In this document: in pieces, positions 27,030-39,480 of the stretch | Layout: each line of letters starts with the position of its first letter | How positions within the stretch are numbered: position 1 is the first letter of the stretch | Assembly (NCBI RefSeq): GCF_035594125.1 | Contig: NC_087166.1 | Location: forward strand, 22,170,766 to 22,234,765 | Direction of reading: 5' to 3' | Length of the DNA: 64,000 nt | DNA from: Scylla paramamosain | Lineage: Eukaryota; Arthropoda; Malacostraca; Decapoda; Portunidae | Made by a program: the position numbers and the translations under genes | The notes under the pieces: generated by a model | Seen by the model: the letters and a program-made list of their open reading frames with translations, nothing else | What the model was told of the DNA's origin: nothing | Database searches by the model: none

Positions 27030-27350
27030 GAGGCAGGTCTGAGGTTGCGTCCTGTCCTGTCCTGTCCTGTCACTACTGCTTGTCTTGAGTTGAGATGAGT
27101 GAGATGGGGTGAGGTTCCTTGCTGCCCTGTCCTGCCTCTACCGCTTGTGGGATGAGTGAAGGCTTCTCCATGCATGACATATATGTGCTTAGAGTTTTAT
27201 ACTGAAGGGCTTTAGAATATTAGGAGGGTGGAAAAATATAAAAGCCAATTGACCTATACAAGGTAGCTAATGATCTTATTTTTTCTCTCTCTTTTATATT
27301 TAGAAAGAAAGAAGTAAAAGCTAAATGATCTGTACAAGGTAGCTACTGAT
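27030..27350. repeat. Two adjacent short tandem duplications
   Basis: A diverged pair of about 75 bases at 27030-27165 shares GAGGTT, CCTGTCCTG and CTACTGCTTGT/CTACCGCTTGT. A cleaner pair follows, with TACAAGGTAGCTA at 27256 and 27332 (period 76), preceded by AGCCAATTGACC and AGCTAAATGATC respectively. Confidence 0.75.
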
Positions 27351-27507
27351 TGATCTTTTTATTGCCCTTTTTTTTAGTTTGGTATTTCCTCTTTAACTGA
27401 ATGATATAATTCACCTTATTTTTATTTGCTCAAAGTTCAAGGATTAATTTACTTGTTTGTTATTTTTTTACGTGTAAATGTGGGACGTCAGGATGAAAAC
27501 TACACTA

Positions 27508-27750
<243 letters not shown>

Positions 27751-27930
27751 CTTTACAGTATACAGAACTAGGGTTGCAGTCACGTTAGCCAAGACAGTTC
27801 CAGAGGTGTCTCGAGGCTCCCCTTACAAATTACTCAACTCACATAAAGGCTGAAGCACCGAATCACGGAGACACTTGAAGAGTTTACCAATGAACGCGAC
27901 GAAAGAGAGAAACTGCTTAGCTCTTCACTG

Positions 27931-27969
27931 AGACACAGAAGAGAGTTGAGAATAAGTCAATTTTGAGTT

Positions 27970-28059
<90 letters not shown>

Positions 28060-28560
28060 GCAGTTTCTTTTTTGCAATGTAAAGGAAAATTTACTTTCTA
28101 TGATACGAAAAGACACTGATTAACATTTAATTCCTGAGACAAAGAACAGAGCTGTGGATAAGAAGATTTTAAGTTTACTTTCGTATTCCTTCTTCTTTTT
28201 TCTTCTTTTGTGATCTTTCCCATATAGAGTAAACAAAGAAATGCTTCCTATAATGTAAAACACCAGAAACGTCCTTGGAAAAAATGCATCAGAGAATAAG
28301 TAGATTTTGAATTTAGTTTATATATTTTTTCTTTTCTTTTTCTGCAGCTTTTCCATGTAGAATAAATAAGAATACTTTCTATAGTGCGAAAACAGAAACG
28401 TTCCCCAAAAAGACGTCCCGAATTACAATAACACATTAGAGAATAAGTAGATTTTGAGTGTAGTTTATAGTTTGTCTTCTTCTGTAACCTTTCCCTTGTA
28501 GAAGAAACAAAAAACTTTCTATAATGCGAAAAAAAAAGACTCGCTTCCAAAAAAAGAAAA
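27931..28560. repeat. Degenerate tandem array, about 130-150-base unit, four copies
   Basis: TTACTTTCTATGATACGAAAA (about 28091), CTTCCTATAATGTAAAA (28246), ACTTTCTATAGTGCGAAAA (28374) and ACTTTCTATAATGCGAAAA (28514) mark four units. GAGAATAAGTAGATTTTGA or a close relative and a (T)GCAG(C/T)TTT block also recur in phase. In the first unit a (CT)n of about 85 bases (27972-28056, one interruption) fills the position held by short T-rich sequence in the others. Confidence 0.87.
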
Positions 28561-29085
28561 TAAACGTCCTCTCAAAAAACGTCCCCAAAAAACGTTCCAG
28601 AGCTTAGTATAACACATCAGACACGCCTCTGTTCCCCCGTCCCCAGCAGCAGCAGAGGCGAGTCACGGTGCCTCTGTCAGGTGTGTTGATTCTGGGTTTC
28701 CATAAGCTCTGCCTCGCTTCCCATCTCGGGTTTTCCAGTCAATATTTGAGTCCGTTTAATAAAGGGAACATTTGATGCGATTTGTGTTGGCAGGAGTAGG
28801 TAGGTTGGGTTCATTCATGTTTCGCCTTCCTTTGATTTGTTCCTTGTGTGGCTGTCTGTCTGTCTGTCTGTCTGTCTCTTGGTGTGACGAGGTAATGTGA
28901 AAGGGCTTCTATCTCGTCTCTCTCTCGTGCTGTCCCTCTTTAACTCGTTCAGTCAACTCTTTCTCACTCACTCAGTCCTTCTTTTCTTTTTTTCTCATTT
29001 TGTTGTGCGTGTTTTTGTTTTTGTTCCTCCTAACCGATTATTTTTGTTAGAATGATTTCACCTTGCATTTCACATAGCCGTTACT

Positions 29086-29086
<1 letters not shown>
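28561..29086. other. Unassigned DNA with (TGTC)n
   Basis: A short (TGTC)n lies at about 28849-28877. AACGTCC-type words near 28565-28600 are remnants of the preceding array. No gene is recognised. Confidence 0.5.

Positions 29087-29146
<60 letters not shown>
29087..29146. repeat. (CT)n microsatellite
   Basis: A pure CT tract of about 60 bases. Confidence 0.97.
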
Positions 29147-29152
<6 letters not shown>

Positions 29153-29259
29153 CTGTACTTTCTTTAATATACATCACTATCTTCACGTAACTTTTGATCT
29201 TTTAACCCTTTCTCCCCTTCTCTTACCTCTCCTAACCCCTCCCTCCCTACTCTTTTCAG

Positions 29260-29392
29260 AAATACCACCAAAAAAATTAAAGCCAGGGCGTCGCAGGGGC
29301 AGAGGGCAGGTGGGGCTGAGGCAAGAGGTGTTCCCCGCCAACTCAGGATGCCGGGCCGCTGTTTATCTGGCGGGGGAACAGGAGGATTGTGG
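29260..29392 (+). other. Candidate exon, weak
   Basis: A branch-point-like TCCTAACC, a pyrimidine tract and TTTTCAG end at 29259, a textbook acceptor. The next 133 bases are markedly GC-richer than their surroundings and are open in one frame, reading IPPKKLKPGRRRGRGQ and then VFPANSGCRAAVYLAGEQ before a stop at about 29394. A possible donor, GGGTAAAC, is poor. I do not recognise the peptide, and a chance acceptor in pyrimidine-rich DNA is a real alternative. Confidence 0.2.
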
Positions 29393-29477
29393 GTAAACAG
29401 TGCCGCGACCTGTGTCAACCTTACGTGCTGAGCTATGGGGGATTCAAGCCACATTCCCTCCTACTCTGTGTCTATCT

Positions 29478-29478
<1 letters not shown>

Positions 29479-29565
<87 letters not shown>
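29479..29565. repeat. (CT)n microsatellite
   Basis: A pure CT tract of about 87 bases. Confidence 0.97.
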
Positions 29566-29567
<2 letters not shown>

Positions 29568-30352
29568 TCATCCGAGTCCTAATTTTTCTGTCACTGATTT
29601 CTTTAGTTTCTTCGTTTTTTTCGTTTTTTTTTACTTTCTTTTTTCGTACTCACTCTGATTCTTCCTTTCTTCTTTCTTTTTTCTTTTCATCTGTCACTGA
29701 TTTCTTTTTTTTTTCGTTTCTGCCTCATTTTCTCGTTTTTTTTATTCGATGTCTTTATTCTTATCTTCTTTTCTTCTTTCTTCTCTTTCGTTTTCTTATC
29801 TTTCTCTTTCTTTGCTTTTTTTGCAGCTTTATTTTTACTCTTTTTACTTTTTTCGCTTCGTCCTCCTCCTCCTCCTCCTCCTCCTCCTCCTCCTCCTAAT
29901 TTTCTTCCTTTATTTTTTTATCTTTCTCCTCCTTTAGTATCATCACCACCACATCCTCTTCCTCCTTCTCCTCCTTCTCCTCCTCCCTTTCTTCTTCTTT
30001 TTCTTCCTATTCTTCTTCTTCTCCTTTTTCCTCTTCTTCTTCTTATTATTATTATTATTATTTTATTATTATTCCTCCTTTTTTTCCTTTTATTCTTTTT
30101 CCTTCTTTTCTTCTTCTCTTCCTTTTCTTATTTTCTTCTCTTCTTTTTTTCTTCTTCTTCTTCTCCTCTTCCTTTTCTTCTTCTTTTTCTCCTCTTCCTT
30201 TACTTCTTCTTTTCTTCTCTTCTTTTCCTTTTTCTCTTCTTCTTCTTCTTCTTCTTCTTCTTCTTCTTCTTCTTCTTGTCCTCACTCTCCTTTCTTTATC
30301 CTTTTCTTCCTTCTTCTTTTCCTTGTTTTCTATTTTCCCTTGTTGTTGTTTC

Positions 30353-30383
<31 letters not shown>

Positions 30384-30679
30384 ATCCTCCTCCTCCTCTT
30401 TTTCTTCTTTTCTTTCTTCTCCTCTTCCTCCTTTTCCTCTTGTTATCCTTCTCCTTTTCATTTTTTTTCTCTTTTCCTTTCTTCTCCTTTTCTTTTTCTT
30501 CTTCTTCTTATCCATCATCTCCTCCTCCTCCTCCTCCTCCTCCTCCTGCTCCTCCTCCTTGCACAACCTCCCAGCAGCTTGAAATCTTTAACCTTCAAAA
30601 TTCAAGCTTTCTTTGCTCATCCCGTGAGAGATTTTCCTATCGGCTTTCCTCTTGCTCTTGTGTTCATTTCTCCTCTGCG

Positions 30680-30745
<66 letters not shown>
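29566..30745 (+). repeat. Polypyrimidine region about 1 kb long, ending in (CT)n
   Basis: From 29566 to about 30561 the plus strand is nearly all T and C. It contains (CTC)n at 29860-29897, (ATT)n at 30047-30061, (CTT)n at 30238-30275 and (CTC)n at 30522-30561. A pure (CT)n at 30683-30745 closes the block. All long frames here are skew artefacts. Confidence 0.9.
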
Positions 30746-30748
<3 letters not shown>

Positions 30749-31339
30749 GGATGTGGTTTGGACAAGAACTGCTGTGAGTTAAGTATGATTAGCACTGTTC
30801 TCCTCTTCTTCACTCCTTTTCATAAGCTTGAGACGTCCTGTTCCTGCCTCCTTCCATCTGTCACTGGTGCTTTTTATTTTAGTTCTGTAACATTATGTAC
30901 GATATTCTCTCTTTAATAACTTCCTTTGTCTCTGTTTTTTGTCTCGTTTTTATTTTTTCTTTGTTTTCTTGGTCTAATCTTTTTTTTACCTTTTTTTTGT
31001 GCTTTTAATCTCACACACTTTTTTTTTTCATTGCGTCCTAGTTCAGTATTGTGTTTTGTTTGGTAAAGTATTATATTTCTCGATTTCTTTTTTTTCTTAA
31101 CTTACTTTTCTTTTTTCTACCTTTCCGTTTTCTTTCTTTTTTTTTTACGATGTCAGTGCTTTCTCTTTTCCTTTTTTTTTTTTTTGACAATGTTCGTGTT
31201 CCTTTCTTTTTCAATTCGCTAACATTACGTCCTGTTCTTGTACCGCAATTCGTTTCCTTTAATGAATTTTTCCTCCCCAAAAGCCTTTGACAATACTTTC
31301 CTGCTTTTCTCACTTCTCCTCTCACTTTCCTTATAATAC
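30746..31339. other. T-rich spacer
   Basis: T-rich DNA with many poly-T runs. No gene is recognised. Confidence 0.55.
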
Positions 31340-31444
31340 CCACCACCATCACCATCATCATCACTGTCATCATCATCACCATCAACGATACATCTTTGCA
31401 ATACCGGTTACTGCTTTTCATCACTACCACCACCACCATCATAA

Positions 31445-31475
<31 letters not shown>

Positions 31476-32009
31476 CCTTCATGACTCCACTGTTTCTGTC
31501 AGTCGTTCTCCACTTGCCTTTGTCTGCTTCCCGTCTATTCCAGGGCTACTCCTTTCATCTTCCCTTCCCTTCCCTTCCTAAGCAATATACCTTCTCTCTT
31601 TCCTTTCTTCCACCACCAAATATCTGCTTTTTTTATACATTTTTTCTCTTCTTTTCTTATCAGACTATCATTTTTTTATCTTCCTTTTTTTTATATTTTT
31701 TTTTTTGCACCTCTATATTCTACTTCCTCCTTGCCTTTCTTAAAAATTTATCCTCTTTCTCTCTCTTTCCCTTTCTCTCTTCGCCAAATTTCCTTTATTT
31801 CTCTCCCCAGCATATCTTCCTCTTCAGTCTCTCCTCCATTTTTTCTTCTTCCCTATCTCCTCCATATTTATCCCGCTTTGTCCTCTCCTCTTCCAAGAAC
31901 CTCTCCCCTTCCTCTCTCCTTCCCGCAAATTTCAAAACATTTCTTCCTTTTACCTCCTACGTTCCTTCCAGAATATCCTTCCCTTCCCTTCTCTCCTTCG
32001 TCTTCACAG
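31340..32009 (+). repeat. (CAT/CAC)n and polypyrimidine tract
   Basis: Imperfect ATC/ACC trinucleotides occupy 31340-31480. C/T-rich DNA with CTTCC words follows to about 32010. Confidence 0.8.
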
Positions 32010-32290
32010 TCTTACCTCTCCTGCTTTAGATTAAATAATATAGCTGATCACTAACAGCCTCACCGAGTCAGTAGGTCTGCTGTTGTTTGTTCTACATTTG
32101 TATTTCTTTGTGTTTATTGGTTCAGCGTAGTATAGCTTATCACAATCTCTCAGTAGGTCTGCTGCTGTTTGTTCTTCCTTTGTGCTTCTTTGTGTTTCTT
32201 GGTTCAGATTAATGTAGCTTATCAGTCTCGATGGGTCAATAGATTTGTTGTTATTTGTTTTTCCTTCGTGTTCCTTAGTGCTCCCTGCCT
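32010..32290 (-). repeat. Tandem array, about 83-base unit, three copies
   Basis: GTAGGTCTGCTGTTGTTTGTT at 32071, GTAGGTCTGCTGCTGTTTGTT at 32153 and a diverged AATAGATTTGTTGTTATTTG at about 32238 mark three units. Each is preceded by TATAGCTTATCA/TGTAGCTTATCA and followed by CTTTGTGTTT/CTTGGTTCAG. Reversed, the core resembles the AGCAAACACCAGCAGG repeat at 6309 and 24484. Confidence 0.85.
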
Positions 32291-32754
32291 CAAATCCTTC
32301 TTCTTCCCTTCTCTTCCTCTCATTCACACCCTCCCCTTCATCTTTTTCACTCCACCCCTCCTCAAATATTTCTCTCCCTCTCTGATCCAAATCTTCCTCC
32401 ACCCCCTCCTCTCTCCCTCCTCCTCCTTCTCGTTGCCTTCTCCCCTCTTCACAGCATCCTTTCCTGCTTCACTCCTCTCCTCCTATCCTCCCTCCCAGCA
32501 CCCTCCCCCGCCTCCTTCGCCTCCCCAGTAATATCTACCGATCGAGGGACAAATTTCAGGCGTCGGATGGAATCAAAACAGAAATATAATAGAGGTTGTG
32601 TTGACCTCCCAAACAGCCACGACCTGAGATGACCTGAGACGACCTGTGCTGCTCCTCCTCCTCCTCCTCCTCCTCCTCCTCCAGGGTGTTTTAATATGGA
32701 AATGCAACTTTTGACGTTCGTGGCTCTAGCGTCGATCGGTGGGCGGTAAGCGTA

Positions 32755-32756
<2 letters not shown>
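32291..32756. other. Pyrimidine-rich spacer with (CTC)n
   Basis: C/T-rich to about 32525 and mixed after that, with (CTC)n at 32650-32682. GACCTGAGAT/GACCTGAGAC/GACCTGTGCT form a small 11-base tandem at about 32622-32650. Confidence 0.6.
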
Positions 32757-33300
<544 letters not shown>

Positions 33301-33512
33301 TTATGAACAGATACTGCCATAGAAAAAAAATAAATAAAAATTCACTAGCAAAATACATCACGATATCCTGACAAATTTATCACGTTTCCCATTAATATTT
33401 TTTTTTTTGCATCACGCGAGGAAAAAAAAAATGAAATATTAAACAAAAATACGAAATACACACAAACAAAATGAAAGAGAAACAAAATATAAGGAACTTT
33501 GAATATGGTAAC

Positions 33513-33514
<2 letters not shown>
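33301..33514. other. A-rich spacer
   Basis: A-rich DNA; no gene. Confidence 0.5.
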
Positions 33515-33586
<72 letters not shown>

Positions 33587-33768
33587 GCGTCATCTCCCCG
33601 CACGCCTGATTCGATCACCACAAATGGAAAAGAAAAGGAAACACACCGCCACACAATAGTTCCCCTCGATGGGATATTGAAGTAATAAAGCCATTTGTCC
33701 CACCAACAAGAAACCCACAAACACGGCAGCCTCTCCCTCTCCCTCTCCCTCTCTCTCTCTCTCTCTCT
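33515..33768. repeat. (CT)n and (CTCCCT)n
   Basis: A pure (CT)n at 33515-33584 and, after about 145 bases, a CTCCCT hexanucleotide passing into CT at 33730-33768. Confidence 0.93.
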
Positions 33769-33872
33769 GATGATATCTGGGAATAGGTAGGTATGCTCTA
33801 TATAGGGACTGCCACGTGTAGGCCTGATGGCTTCTTGCAGCTTCCTTTGTTGCGTTATATTTGTACATTCCC
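33769..33872 (+). repeat. GACTGCCACGTGTA dispersed repeat, copy 2
   Basis: GGGACTGCCACGTGTAGGCC followed by TGATGGCTTCTTGCAGCTTC matches the copy at 18898-19003 with few differences, including the upstream GGTAGGTATG context. Confidence 0.8.
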
Positions 33873-33950
33873 GTGTAAAAATGGTAGAAGTATAAAATTA
33901 GACAAAACAAGTGAAGACAGAGTAAGTGTGTATGTGGTTTTTCAGTGACT

Positions 33951-33959
33951 TAGAGAGAG

Positions 33960-34032
<73 letters not shown>
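33951..34032. repeat. (GA)n microsatellite with interruptions
   Basis: A GA tract of about 80 bases with two small interruptions near 33960 and 33971. Confidence 0.96.
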
Positions 34033-34035
<3 letters not shown>

Positions 34036-34303
34036 AAACAACCTAGAAAAGAACAAAAGACTACTCTTGTTTATTTTCTTTTGTGAACAAAAAGAGGTCG
34101 GGGAATGAATAAATTTAACCTATAAATAAAATACTGGAAATTTGAGCAGTAAATATAAACTCGATCCTCATAAATAAAATCGTATTGCTAAACATTTTAT
34201 TTATAACTTCACCTGTTGCCTTCCATTCATACTCAATATATAACGAACAAAATAAAATAAAAAATCTATTGTAAGGCATAAAATATTGAAACTGACTGTT
34301 ACG
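34033..34303. other. AT-rich spacer
   Basis: AT-rich DNA; no gene or repeat recognised. Confidence 0.5.
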
Positions 34304-34465
34304 CTTTCACTACAATATTTCACACCACTGTAAGCAATGCGTGAAGTCTTTATAAGCGTCTACAAGAAAGGAGGGGATAAAAAACAAAAGATAGATTTTG
34401 GAGTTTCTTCCCAGTACACTGTTTGTAGGCGGCTGTAGAAGAAAAGACTCAGAATGTTTAGTATT
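34304..34465 (-). mobile_element. TTAACCC-TIR element, copy 4 (inverted)
   Basis: Read on the minus strand it contains CTTCTACAGCCGCCTACAAA, then CTTTCTTGTAGACGCTTATA and an end GTAGTGAAAGCGTAAC. These correspond in order to copies 1 and 2. The TTAACCC-type left end is not visible where it should be, near 34465. Confidence 0.6.
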
Positions 34466-34684
34466 GCCTGCTATCTTGCTTTAGTCGCACACCAGTCGAT
34501 ATTTTATTTATTTATTTATTTATTTATTTTTTTTTTTACTGTACGGCCTTCTCTAAACATAATACAGACTAGACATGGCAAAACTTTTTTTTTCCTTCTT
34601 TTCTTTCCTGTACATGCTTTTCAAGATCTTCTCTATCGCCTTTAATGGTGTGAATTGTTGGTTATCGCAGTGAAAGTTAAGTTG
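34466..34684 (+). mobile_element. TTAACCC-TIR element, copy 5
   Basis: CTGTACGGCCTTCTCTAAAC, AATACAGACTAGACATGG and the end TTATCGCAGTGAAAGTTAAG match the family. A (TTTA)n at about 34503-34527 enlarges the T-rich segment that precedes the TACAGCC block in copy 1. It abuts copy 4 in head-to-head or tail-to-tail orientation. Confidence 0.65.
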
Positions 34685-34709
34685 TGCCAGAGTAGTTAAT
34701 AGGCTATAG

Positions 34710-35205
34710 CAGTGGTTCCCAAACTTTTTCTGGTCGTTACCCACTTTTCATACATGATTCTTGTCCATGTTCCCCCCCACAACCATAACCCGTGACTACC
34801 GTGACTATCTACAGTCCTACACTCATTAGGTCCATATAAAAACCACTCTAGCAAATCCTGTAATTTTATTGATTCCATTTATTTTTCTTTTGTTAATTAT
34901 TAATAAAGAAATTTGTAATTTGCCTTTGCTGAATCTCATATAATTATTGAAATAGTACTAAAGAAGTAATATAATGCACATTAAAAAAATCATACGGAGA
35001 GTAATTAAAAATTGCATTATTGTGAAAATCTGTTTCAGCAATAAGCAAAAAAAAAAAAAAAAAAGAAAAAGAAAAAGAAAGAAATTCCACTGGATTGAAA
35101 AAGTGTATTAATCCCACGCAATGTGATCTGATCTTTGATTATGGCCCCTTACATTCTGCTATATGGACCCCCAGGGGGCCATGGCTCCCAGTTTGGGAAC
35201 CACTG
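34710..35205. mobile_element. hAT-type MITE, complete, with 8-base target-site duplication
   Basis: The left end CAGTGGTTCCCAAACT and the right end AGTTTGGGAACCACTG are perfect 16-base inverted repeats, with CAGTG termini typical of hAT elements. The element is flanked by GGCTATAG at 34702-34709 and GGCTAGAG at 35206-35213, an 8-base duplication with one mismatch, the size expected for hAT. It is about 496 bases long, AT-rich inside and lacks any transposase frame, so it is non-autonomous. It lies about 25 bases beyond copy 5 of the TTAACCC family. Confidence 0.95.
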
Positions 35206-35244
35206 GGCTAGAGGATAGTTATTTGTACACAAGTTAGAATTTAA

Positions 35245-35622
<378 letters not shown>

Positions 35623-35669
35623 ACATGATTAATATAATTTTGCAGTACGAGAATGATGCTGGAAGTACT

Positions 35670-35672
<3 letters not shown>

Positions 35673-35761
<89 letters not shown>
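35673..35761. repeat. (CT)n microsatellite
   Basis: A pure CT tract of about 89 bases. Confidence 0.98.
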
Positions 35762-35765
<4 letters not shown>

Positions 35766-36521
35766 CACTACTTATCTTCTATCATTAACTCCTCTACCTC
35801 CTTTCATTCAAAGATGCGAAAGGTGTCAATCTGTATACCAGGCCAGCAATAAATAACACGACGGGCGGCGCAGACAAAGCCCCACACACTCCCTCGTACA
35901 CACCCCTTGCGAAAAAGACCACATGTAAAATAATAAAGAAATAGTAAAAAAATAAATAGATAAAAGTGAAAGAGGTAAGGTCTACAAAAACATCTTTCCA
36001 GGACTGCAAACACAATACTAATCTAGTCGGGAATCTGCCAAGGATCTGCGCGTCGCTAATATTAGAAACTCGAGAGTGTTATGTTCCTGGAAGAGAAGTG
36101 ATTAAACAACTGCGGTCATATGGTGCCAAAACAGAGAGACAGAAAAAAAAAAATGCATAAAAATAATAGTAGTGTTAAAATGAAAGGGTAAAAATCACAA
36201 AAATACGAAATAGTCAAAATTTAAGGGAAAAGTTAAATACTAAACGAAAGAGTTAAATATTAAAAATGGCATCTGTTCCTGGGAAGTGTTTGGAGGAGGG
36301 TACAGTGTTGGCAGGCGTGGTGGTGAGGTGCTTGGTGCATTGTGCTGCGTGCGTTCCATTGTGATGTCAACAGTAAAATGCTTCCACTTGCTTGATAACT
36401 TGATGCTTTCACTCTCGTTTCCTTGACAACTGAGCTTCAGCGCCACAAGAATTGGTCATTTATTTTACTTTTATTTTTTATTTTATTTTTTTCGCCTCAC
36501 TGTTAACTGAATTATTTTATC

Positions 36522-36526
<5 letters not shown>
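35762..36526. other. Unassigned DNA
   Basis: AT-rich to about 36260, then mixed. No gene recognised. Confidence 0.45.

Positions 36527-36617
<91 letters not shown>
36527..36617. repeat. (CT)n microsatellite
   Basis: A pure CT tract of about 91 bases. Confidence 0.98.
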
Positions 36618-36620
<3 letters not shown>

Positions 36621-37361
36621 ACAAACCTGCTTCAAAACCTGCCTCGTCACAGCCTTCAGTACAGCCTCTCAGTTACCTCCTGTCAGACTGTTGATTTAGA
36701 AGAAAACTCAGGAATTCTCCGAGGAATATCCAGCTTCTCTGTCCCAACATCTAGTTAGCATGGGCAAAAGTCTAGCACCATACTGCATTTACTTTCATTA
36801 TGTTTAGCGTTTTTCTTCAATGCTGTCTCATCTGCTGAGTGTCTATCGGTTCTCAGGTTTCATAAAGAAGCTGTCGGCACACTGGATGGCTGATGGTTGA
36901 GGGAAAACATTGAAGGCAGCGTATTGAGTGCAGGAATGTGCTTGAGATCTGGCCGTGAGTGTACTGCCAGTCATGCATCGTTCCATATATAGAATGAAGA
37001 GTAAAAGTTAAATATACATAATATAATACAATATAATATAAAAACTAAATAACTAAATAAACTGATACACAAATAGTAAAAAAAAAAAAAACAATAAATG
37101 AAGATGAAAGTAAATGAATAGTTAAATAAATAAATAAGTCGATCATTAAATAAACAAATAAAAAAAATCTTTATCCATTTTGAAAAACAGCACCAACAGT
37201 AACAACATAAAAATAGAATAAGTGAAGCATTGTTCCTCATATCTGTCATCATCACCAGCATCACCAACATAACCAACAAAAGCAACAGCAGAAACAACAA
37301 CAACAACATCAAAGAGAGAAAAAAAAAAAGCACAGCAGCAGCAGCAACAGTTCTATTCACG
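36618..37361. other. Unassigned AT-rich DNA
   Basis: AT-rich sequence with AAAT runs and imperfect (CAA/CAG)n at 37250-37350. No gene recognised. Confidence 0.5.
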
Positions 37362-37585
37362 TGCCGATAAAGTCTTGACTGAAACAGAAACTCACACATT
37401 CCTGGAGACGCGACACCGTATCTTTGCATTTCATTAGAAGCAAATGTGTAGTTTCTTACTAAAAACACATACACAGATTAAACATTTTTAGTCACCTGCT
37501 GCCAAAAGAGTTTACCGGGACAAAACTTACCCATTCAGTGACACAATAACAGGGATTCTTTCTTTGCATTTCATTAAGAGTAATC
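37362..37585. repeat. Two-copy duplication, 140-base period
   Basis: CTTTGCATTTCATTA occurs at 37422 and 37562. Upstream, GATAAAGTCTTGACTGAAAC and CACACATTC in copy one correspond to TACCGGGACAAAACTTAC and CCCATTCAGTGACAC in copy two. Divergence is high. Confidence 0.6.
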
Positions 37586-37729
37586 GCATCCCAGCAATAA
37601 AGAAAACAAGAAAAAAAGATTAAAAAATTTTGTTCTTGCATAAACCTTGACCCTCTGTCTTCTAAGTGGCAAGCCGTAGAGGCGTGAAGAAAGAGGAAAA
37701 AACAGACCAAGTTTGCCAGTAAAGAGGAT

Positions 37730-38240
37730 GAGGGAATGAGGATCTTGCATTAAGGAACTGGACGAAGAAGATGCCTAACTGCTGAAGGAGGAAGATGAAG
37801 GGGGATAAAAAGACTGAGATGGGGAGATGGACTCAGAGCAGCAAAGAATGGGAGAAACACAAGACAGGGAATAACTGGGGAAGAGTCTTACTTGGCGCCA
37901 ACTCTGACAGTTTGAAGACGAAGGGAGACATAACCGAGGGAAGTTTTGCACGATGAAACCAAGGAACGGGAGAAGGAAAAAGAAACATTATTTAGATAAA
38001 CCCCCAAAAAATATATGAAGTAACAGAGGTAAGTTTTGAACGATGAAAACGTGGGAAAGGAGAAGACGAAAGATAATATTTTAAGATGATGTAACGGAGA
38101 TAAAGGAAGAGGAACATGGGGAAAGGGAACGCTCTTAAGACAGATCTAAAAAAAAAAAACACGTAAATCGGGATAAGTTTTGTAGAATTAAACCATGGAG
38201 AGTGAGAAAGATAAGAGAACATTACTATAACAGAAGCGAA
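37730..38240. repeat. Degenerate tandem array, about 90-145-base unit
   Basis: AAGTTTTGCACGATGAAACC at 37941, AAGTTTTGAACGATGAAAAC at 38031 and AAGTTTTGTAGAATTAAACC at 38174 mark three units. Each is followed by GGA(A/G)A(A)GGAGAAG-type purines and ACATTA. More diverged GGAAGATGAAG blocks extend left to about 37730. Confidence 0.78.
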
Positions 38241-38999
38241 AGAAGCAAAAGATTAGTAACACACGATCATGCAAAAAATAAATACACAACATTACAGGAG
38301 TGTTAAAAACTCAGAGAAATGAGTGAGATAACTGAATATGGAAGCAATTAGTGAGACAGAGAGAATGAATGATAATAGAACGAATGATACAGGAAGAGAG
38401 GAGTGAGAATGAATGAGGATGAAATTAAAGACAAAATGAGTGAGATGAATGAACAGAATATAAGTGAGGAGGAGAAAATGACCAATAAAGAGAAAACGAT
38501 GGAATGAATAAAGAGAAAATGAGTGAAGAGAGATTGTGTGGGAAGAGAATGAATGAGAAAAAAAATGAACGTGATGAACAGAAAGTAAAAAAAATAAGTA
38601 AGGCAACAGACAAGAGAAAGAATAAGAGGAGAATGAAAAAAAAAGAATAAGAAAGGAAGGAGAGAGTGAGTTAACAAGAAAAAAATAAAAATAAGAAGAA
38701 TGAAAACGCGAAAAGATGGAGAATGAACAAGCACCGAGGAATGAGGAGAGAAAGTGTGATAGAAGAGAGAAAAGGAAGAAGAGGAAAAAGAAGAGGAAGA
38801 AGAAACCCAAGTGAGGGAATCGTGTTGACCTTTTAATAGCAAAGTTCTTGACGTATTGCAAAACATGAATGCTGGAATGGAAACTGGAGCCTCTTTCAAC
38901 ACTGGAGCAAAGGGAGAGAGAGAGAGTGTGTGTGTGTGTGTATGTGGTGAAGAGGCAACAAAGAAACGAAGCTTCATGTAATGGAGGCGCAAGCAATGA
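38241..38999 (+). repeat. Polypurine-rich GAATGAGTGA region
   Basis: From about 38290 to 38810 the plus strand is A/G-rich with recurring GAATGA, GAGTGA and GAGAATGAATGA words at irregular 15-30-base spacing, probably a worn-down short-unit tandem array. Minus-strand Ser/Phe/His frames are artefacts. (GA)n then (GT)n lies at 38915-38943. Confidence 0.65.
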
Positions 39000-39480
39000 T
39001 AGTGACTGGCGGTGGTGATGGTGAGGGAATGGTGAGGAAATGGATGTACTTGATGTCTGGAGTAGTGGAAGGGGGTTGCTGTGTTTGGAGGGAGAGGTCG
39101 ATGGTGAAGAGTGGTGTTATTAGAGCTAGTGGAGGTGGTGGAGGGGAGTTAGGCTGTGGTGGAGTGGAGATGTGGAGATGAATGCAGAAATGAAGAGGAG
39201 GTTGCGGAGATGGAGTGAAGGAGTGTAAGGGAGTAGTGATAGTGATGATAGTGAAGAGATAAGAGGTGATGGTTGTGGTAGTAGTGCCGATGGTGGTGAT
39301 GGTGGTGGTGGTGGTGTAGGGAATGATAGTGAAGAGATAAGAGTCAATAATGCTGGTGGAGGAACGTGTGGTGGTAATGACGATGTTGGTGATGGTGACA
39401 GTGGTGGTGAAGGGAATTATAATGAGTATATAGACAACAGTGATAGTTTTGGTAGTGGTGGTGGTGGTGGTGGTACTGGT
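39000..39480 (+). repeat. G/T-rich (GGT/GAT)n region with a 79-base duplication
   Basis: GTGGTGGTGATGG words dominate. GATAGTGAAGAGATAAGAG occurs at 39246 and 39325 (period 79). (GGT)n runs lie near 39295-39315 and 39455-39475. Confidence 0.75.
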
